NCBI RefSeq assembly: GCF_000472385.1
Contig: NZ_AWZU01000040.1
Location: forward strand, 1-64,000
Source: Bradyrhizobium sp. ARR65
GTDB lineage: Bacteria; Pseudomonadota; Alphaproteobacteria; Rhizobiales; Xanthobacteraceae
Direction of reading: 5' to 3'
Length of the DNA stretch: 64,000 bases
The notes beneath the pieces are model-generated. The model was given only the letters and a program-made list of their open reading frames with translations. It was not told the DNA's origin and searched no databases. This document shows, one piece after another, positions 60,126 to 64,000 of this stretch; the stretch's first letter is position 1, and every line of letters begins with the position of its first letter. The position numbers were made by a program, and so were the translations under genes.

Positions 60126-61536
60126 TCAGTCGCCGTCAGGGCAGACAATCTCGACCTGGCCGCCGGGACCGGGATGGATCATCAGCCGAAATCCGTGCAG
60201 CTTCACAATGGCCGACACCAGGTTGAGACCCAGGCTAACACCTGGCGTGTTGCGATTCTTGTCGGGGCGATAGAAGCGCCGCAGCACGGCCTCGGTCTCC
60301 TGTTGACCGATTCCGGGTCCGGTATCGTTGACGCGAACAACCGTGTGCTTGTCGGCGCGGGCGAGGTCGATCTCGACATTGCCTCCTGCCGGCGTGAATT
60401 TGATGGCATTGTCGACCAGATTGGCTATGGCCTCGAACATCAGATCGCGATCGCCACGCACCTCGAGCTGATCGGCAACATGGACGCTGAGCTTGATCTG
60501 CTTGTCTTCCGCGATGGGCTCGTAGACATCGCAGATTTCCCGCAGCGTCTCGTGCAGTGCCACCACGCCAAAGGCCGCCGAACGCCGACTGTTCTCGATC
60601 TCCGCAAGGCGCAGCAATGCCGTGATGATGGTCAGTGACTGGTCAATTCCGGCAATTGCCTTGTCCATGACCTGTTGAAGCTGCTCCAGCGTGCCGGCAT
60701 TGGTCCGACCACGCTCGAGGGCCAGCCGGGCTCGCGTCAGCGGCGTCCGCAGATCGTGAGCGATGTCGTTGCCGACGCCGGACAGTGCATGGATCATGGC
60801 TTCCATTTCATCCAGCATGCCGTTGACGATCACGGCCAGTCTCACGTTCCGATGAGGCAGCCGTTCGCGCAAATTGCCTGCAATGATGCGTTGAACGCGC
60901 TGGTTGACCTCGTCGACGCGCCGCCGGGCTCGAAGGCTCAGCCACGCACCGGCGAGCAGGCAGAGGCAGAGCGCTGGTAAGAGGCCAAGCGCCAGCGCCT
61001 CGCCGACGACATGGGAAATTTCTGCCGTTTCGTCGACATTACATCCGATCACTAGCGCGTCGCCATTCGGCAAACGCCGGCCGATGGCTCTGATGACCGG
61101 GTCGATCATCTCGCTTCTGTTCTGTGCGGCCTTTGCGCTTTGCGCAGGGACATCGACACGAAGCGCGTCAGGCACGCGCGAGATTTCCCGCAAGCCGGCC
61201 ACCCGTCGGGTCGAACAGTCCGGCAAATTGGACTTTCCGCGAATCCTGGTCGAGATGGTCCTGGATGGCCCTGATGCGGTGCTCGGACGGCAATCAAGCA
61301 ATGAAGTCGACCTGGGTCATGATCATGCGATCGGACCGTTCGATCAGATAATGGTCGATCTTCACATAGATGAAGCCGAACAACGCGATGATGAAGACCG
61401 CGAGCACGGCAGCTACCGCCAAGGCCCAGCGGAACGTGTTCGAGCGTATGAATTGCACCTGAAGCACCGGATCTCGCTGCCCGATATCCCGCCTGAAACC
61501 AGGTGGCGTTGCCACCAGAGAACGATCAACCATCAT
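60126..61536 (-). pseudogene. Sensor histidine kinase, broken
   Basis: Pieces cover an EnvZ/QseC-like kinase. TM1 'ALAVAAVLAVFIIALFGFIYVKID' and 'RSDRMIMTQVDFIA' are followed by an in-frame TGA, then 'HRIRAIQDHLDQDSRKVQFAGLFDPTGGRLAGNLARA' in the same frame. A shift near 61165 leads to TM2 'GEALALGLLPALCLCLLAGAWLSL', HAMP, H-box 'GVGNDIAHDLRTPLTRARLALERG' and 'EAIANLVDNAIKFTPAGGNVEI', 'VNDTGPGIG', 'GLNLVSAIVKLHG'. The kinase core alone (60126-61100) is still open but has no start. Pairs with the regulator at 61533-62204. Confidence 0.85.
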
Positions 61537-62204
61537 GAGAGCGAGCGAAGGATGAACCCCGCACCGCGGACATTGTGAATCAACGGCGTTTCGTCCGGAC
61601 CGTCGACCTTGTGTCGCAAACGCCCCATATGGACGTCGACAGATTTGTGGCCGGAACGAACTTGTAATTCCAGACCTCCTCGAGCAGCATCGCCCGGGTC
61701 AGGAGTTGATCACTGCGGCGCGTCATGTATTCGAGCAGGCGAAATTCGCGCGGCAGCAGATCGATCTTGCGTTCGCCGCGCGTCGCCTTGCGTTCGATGA
61801 GGTCCAGCGTGACCGGCCCAACTCGCGAGGTCGTCTCGCGGCTCTCCACCGGCCGGCGCAGCAGCGCCTCCAGTCTGGCGATAAGCTCGACGACCGCGGA
61901 CGGCTTGGTGAGATAATCATCGCCCCCCATGCGCAACCCGCGGACGCGATCGTCGACGGCGCCAAGCGCGCTCAGCACCAGCACCGGCGTGCGAACGTTG
62001 TCCTTGCGCAATGACTCGACAAAGGCCATCCATTCCCGGCAACAGGCGATCCACGATCATGGCGTCGGGCCGCAAAGATCGCGCCTTACCGAGACCGTCA
62101 AGCCCATTCGAGGACCATTCGACCTCGAACCCGCGATCGGTCAGCTCGGCAGTGATTTCTTCTGCTGTCTCACTGTCGTCCTCGACAAGAAGAACCTTTG
62201 TCAT
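61533..62204 (-). pseudogene. OmpR-family response regulator, two frameshifts
   Basis: From ATG 62204: 'MTKVLLVEDDSETAEEITAEL', 'MIVDRLLPGMDGL' (phospho-Asp). A shift near 62025 gives 'AFVESLRKDNVRTPVLVLSALGAVDDRVRGLRMGGDDYLTKPSAVVELIARLEALLRR' and the winged-helix 'IDLLPREFRLLEYMTRRSDQLLTRAMLLEEVWNYKFVPATN'. A second shift near 61645 gives the true end 'VDVHMGRLRHKVDGPDETPLIHNVRGAGFIL', whose stop overlaps the kinase start. A decayed regulator/kinase operon. Confidence 0.85.
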
Positions 62205-62600
62205 CAGATCGGCCTCGACTGCCGCACGAACGTCCTTGGCGCGTGCCCACGCCCGTTGAAACCATATGCCTGGTAAAGGACAAAGTCATAGCGTCAATGC
62301 CTCGGGCGCGAGGAGCCGGACGGCGCCACCGCCTGCCGGCAGGTACAGGTTGGGTGCGACATCCGCTCTGCGGTCGTCTCCACCGCCTCGGGCACCAAGC
62401 GCGGCGAGACCGCTTTCCAGCAGATTAGAACCGCCGTGTCGCCTGTGCCATTAAATAGCGATTTAAAAATTTGATTTGCCATCCGAATTCCGCAGGATCC
62501 GCGGCTCTTTGCGACACTAAAACCAAATTTAGGCAAACCGGCCGGCCTCGCGACCTACGTTACCGACAGCTCCCCCACACAACAGCCAACCGAGGTAGTC
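62205..62600. other. Intergenic, no supported gene
   Basis: 'NLYLPAGGGAVRLLAPEAL' can be read on the minus strand near 62300-62360, but no complete gene. It probably holds the former promoter of the two-component genes; AT-rich at 62440-62480. Confidence 0.35.
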
Positions 62601-62840
62601 ATGCTGGATCGATCTTCAGGCGAACTCAGCGCGGATAAGTCGCGCAATTCCGACCGGATCAACCCAAACACGGATCGGACGCCGCCGCCGTCGTTCGCCA
62701 AGATCGGTTTCGTCGGGCTTGGCCTGATGGGCACCGCGATGGCGATAAACCTCGCGAGCTTCGGCCATCGCGTGCACGCTTTCGTGCGCCGGCCCGAGCA
62801 AATGAAGGAGCTTCAGATACGCCGGCTGTGCCTACCGTAA
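62601..62840 (+). pseudogene. 3-hydroxyisobutyrate-dehydrogenase-like fragment
   Basis: A 79-residue frame: after a 33-residue Ser/Asp/Asn-rich leader it reads 'KIGFVGLGLMGTAMAINLASFGHRVHAFVRRPEQMKEL', the Rossmann start of the beta-hydroxyacid dehydrogenase family (GxGxMGxxMAxNL). The remaining 230 residues are absent; an IS transposase on the opposite strand begins at once. The gene was cut by the insertion. Confidence 0.8.
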
Positions 62841-62841
62841 A

Positions 62842-63835
62842 TCAAATCCTGCCATATTGATGATGCAGTCCGCCCAGGATCGGGCGGCAGACGACATTCC
62901 CGGTCCACTCGGCGGCCCGTGATATCGGCGCGTCCTTATTCAATGCCAAGTGAGTGCGCGTGCCGTTGTAATAATCCATGTATGAGCGCAAGGCGTGGCG
63001 CAAATGGCGTTCGCCGAACACCACGATATGGTCGAGGCATTCCCTGCGGATCGAGCCGATCAGCCGTTCAGCATATGCATTTTGCTAGGGTGAGCGAGGA
63101 GATGTTGGACCGTCTCGGATGCCGATCGACCGAACCCGTCGGACAAAAATCTCGCCGTAGGCGCCATCGCGGTCCCGGATCAGGTAACGAGGGATTTGTT
63201 CCCAGCCGCAGTCTTCAGTGAGCTGATTGGCAATCCATTCAGCCGTCGGATGCGCGGTTGCCCCAAACCACAGGATCTGCCGCCGGCCATGGCCCATGAT
63301 CAGCAATCCGTAGAGCAGCCGGAATGAGATTGTCGGCACCACGAAGAGGTCCATTGCAACAATGCCGTCAGCATGGTTGCGAAGGAACGTCTTCCATCCC
63401 TGCGGAGGTCTCCACCTCCCTGCCATATACTTGGCGACGCTGGTCTGGCCGACATTGATGCCAAGCTTGAGAAGCTCACCATGGATTCTCGGCGCTCCCC
63501 ACAAGGGGTTAGCGATGCTCATCTCGCGGATTAGCCGGCGAATTTCCAACGACACAGTTGGTCGACCGCAGCTTCGTCGCGATTTCCAGCGCCAATACAA
63601 TCTGAAACCGGCGCGTGCCAACGGACGATAGTCTCCGGCTTCACAATCGTCAGCGCCTTGAGGGTACCCGGCACCAAACGATACAGCCCGACAAATATCA
63701 GCGATCGATAGCACTGAAGGTCAGCCTCTTCGGCAGATGCCGTCGCTGGATGTTAAGCTGATGACGAAGGATCAGGATCTCAGCTTCCAACGAGACCCGC
63801 GTCCGGAACAATGAGACCAGCACCGACCAGACCAT
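62842..63835 (-). pseudogene. rve-type IS transposase with two lesions
   Basis: From ATG 63835: 'MVWSVLVSLFRTRVSLEAEILILRHQLNIQRRHLPKR', then 'TLKALTIVKPETIVRWH'. A one-base loss near 63630 moves it to 'RAGFRLYWRWKSRRSCGRPTVSLEIRRLIREMSIANPLWGAPRIHGELLKLGI', then the DDE core 'IVAMDLFVVPTISFRLLYGLLIMGHGRRQ', 'RYLIRDRDGAYGEIF'. A TAG near 63084 precedes 'QNAYAERLIGSIRRECLDHIVVF' and the end 'MDYYNGTRTHLALNKDAPISR'. All three catalytic acids are recognisable, but the gene is inactive. Confidence 0.88.
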
Positions 63836-64000
63836 GCTGTAAGCTTCTCTCATAAGGCAGCAGCATTGCGCGATTCGGCCTCACGTGCCAGCCGGATTAG
63901 ATTTCCGACAGGGACCGGTATCCGCCAAACATACCCTACGGTACTACGTTCCAGTTCTCCCTGCCGGTGGACGAAGGGACTGTATCGTGATGTTGCACGC
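63836..64000. other. Right flank of IS element
   Basis: No gene recognised; it probably includes the outer end of the insertion sequence. Confidence 0.35.

Noticed and set aside
1-64000. CRISPR array, rRNA or prophage
   Set aside because: No regularly spaced repeats, no rRNA segments and no phage structural genes were seen.

Overview
The window looks like chromosome or large-plasmid sequence from a Bradyrhizobium-like alphaproteobacterium (Bradyrhizobiaceae). The reasons are its high GC content, an RpoH of alphaproteobacterial type, small exported proteins typical of that group, and a nitrate-assimilation locus built like the narK-bjgb-flp-nasC locus of Bradyrhizobium diazoefficiens. No rRNA, tRNA or CRISPR array was seen. 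The window is accessory in character: intact operons alternate with stretches of broken genes, insertion-sequence remnants and short dispersed repeats.

Layout. 1-4.2 kb: small proteins, an IS transposase remnant, a broken DUF2130 gene and a Sua5/YrdC-like gene. 4.4-7.7 kb: an AraC regulator divergent from an exported acetolactate decarboxylase, then an exported chorismate-lyase-like protein. 7.7-10.7 kb: a broken amidohydrolase, two tautomerases, an exported protein, and a MarR regulator behind two palindromic operators. 11.4-17.0 kb: a six-gene minus-strand operon for alcohol and formaldehyde oxidation: fdhA, a HbpS/GlcG-like gene, a PQQ alcohol dehydrogenase with the extra Asp of lanthanide enzymes, a xoxJ-like gene and two cytochromes c. 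17.2-20.1 kb: gene fragments, a shortened GST and a TetR regulator.

20.2-29.7 kb is the most interesting part. A minus-strand nitrate reductase and FAD oxidoreductase pair faces a plus-strand operon encoding a PNPOx-truncated globin fusion, an FHA-flavin reductase-ferredoxin fusion, a NarK-type transporter and a 51-residue membrane peptide. Between them lie a 240-bp inverted repeat carrying a 20-bp palindrome in each arm, a duplicated 5' end of the FAD oxidoreductase gene, and the remains of a single-domain haemoglobin gene. The likely reading is that the ancestral haemoglobin was lost and a new two-protein globin/reductase system now stands next to nitrate uptake and reduction.

30-37 kb: a tolC / heavy-metal RND pump / adaptor operon in which pump and adaptor are broken by small lesions, then two tandem small exported proteins sharing a YYGGPK-PMW tail (a third relative is at 835-1047). 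37-43 kb: two outer-membrane barrels, an unknown gene and a KdpD/KdpE-like two-component pair. 43.7-49.2 kb: a frameshifted acetyltransferase, an N-terminally short malonyl-CoA decarboxylase, an exported hydrolase, a mosaic of gene fragments, and an IS5-family element abutting an IS110 remnant. 49.2-54.5 kb: a transporter, a GlxA-type regulator, catalase, a ureohydrolase and a broken GST. 54.5-60 kb: small exported proteins, rpoH, a DUF305-like protein, and DUF2231 plus a PQQ-type sugar dehydrogenase. 60-64 kb: a broken two-component pair, a dehydrogenase fragment and a broken IS transposase.
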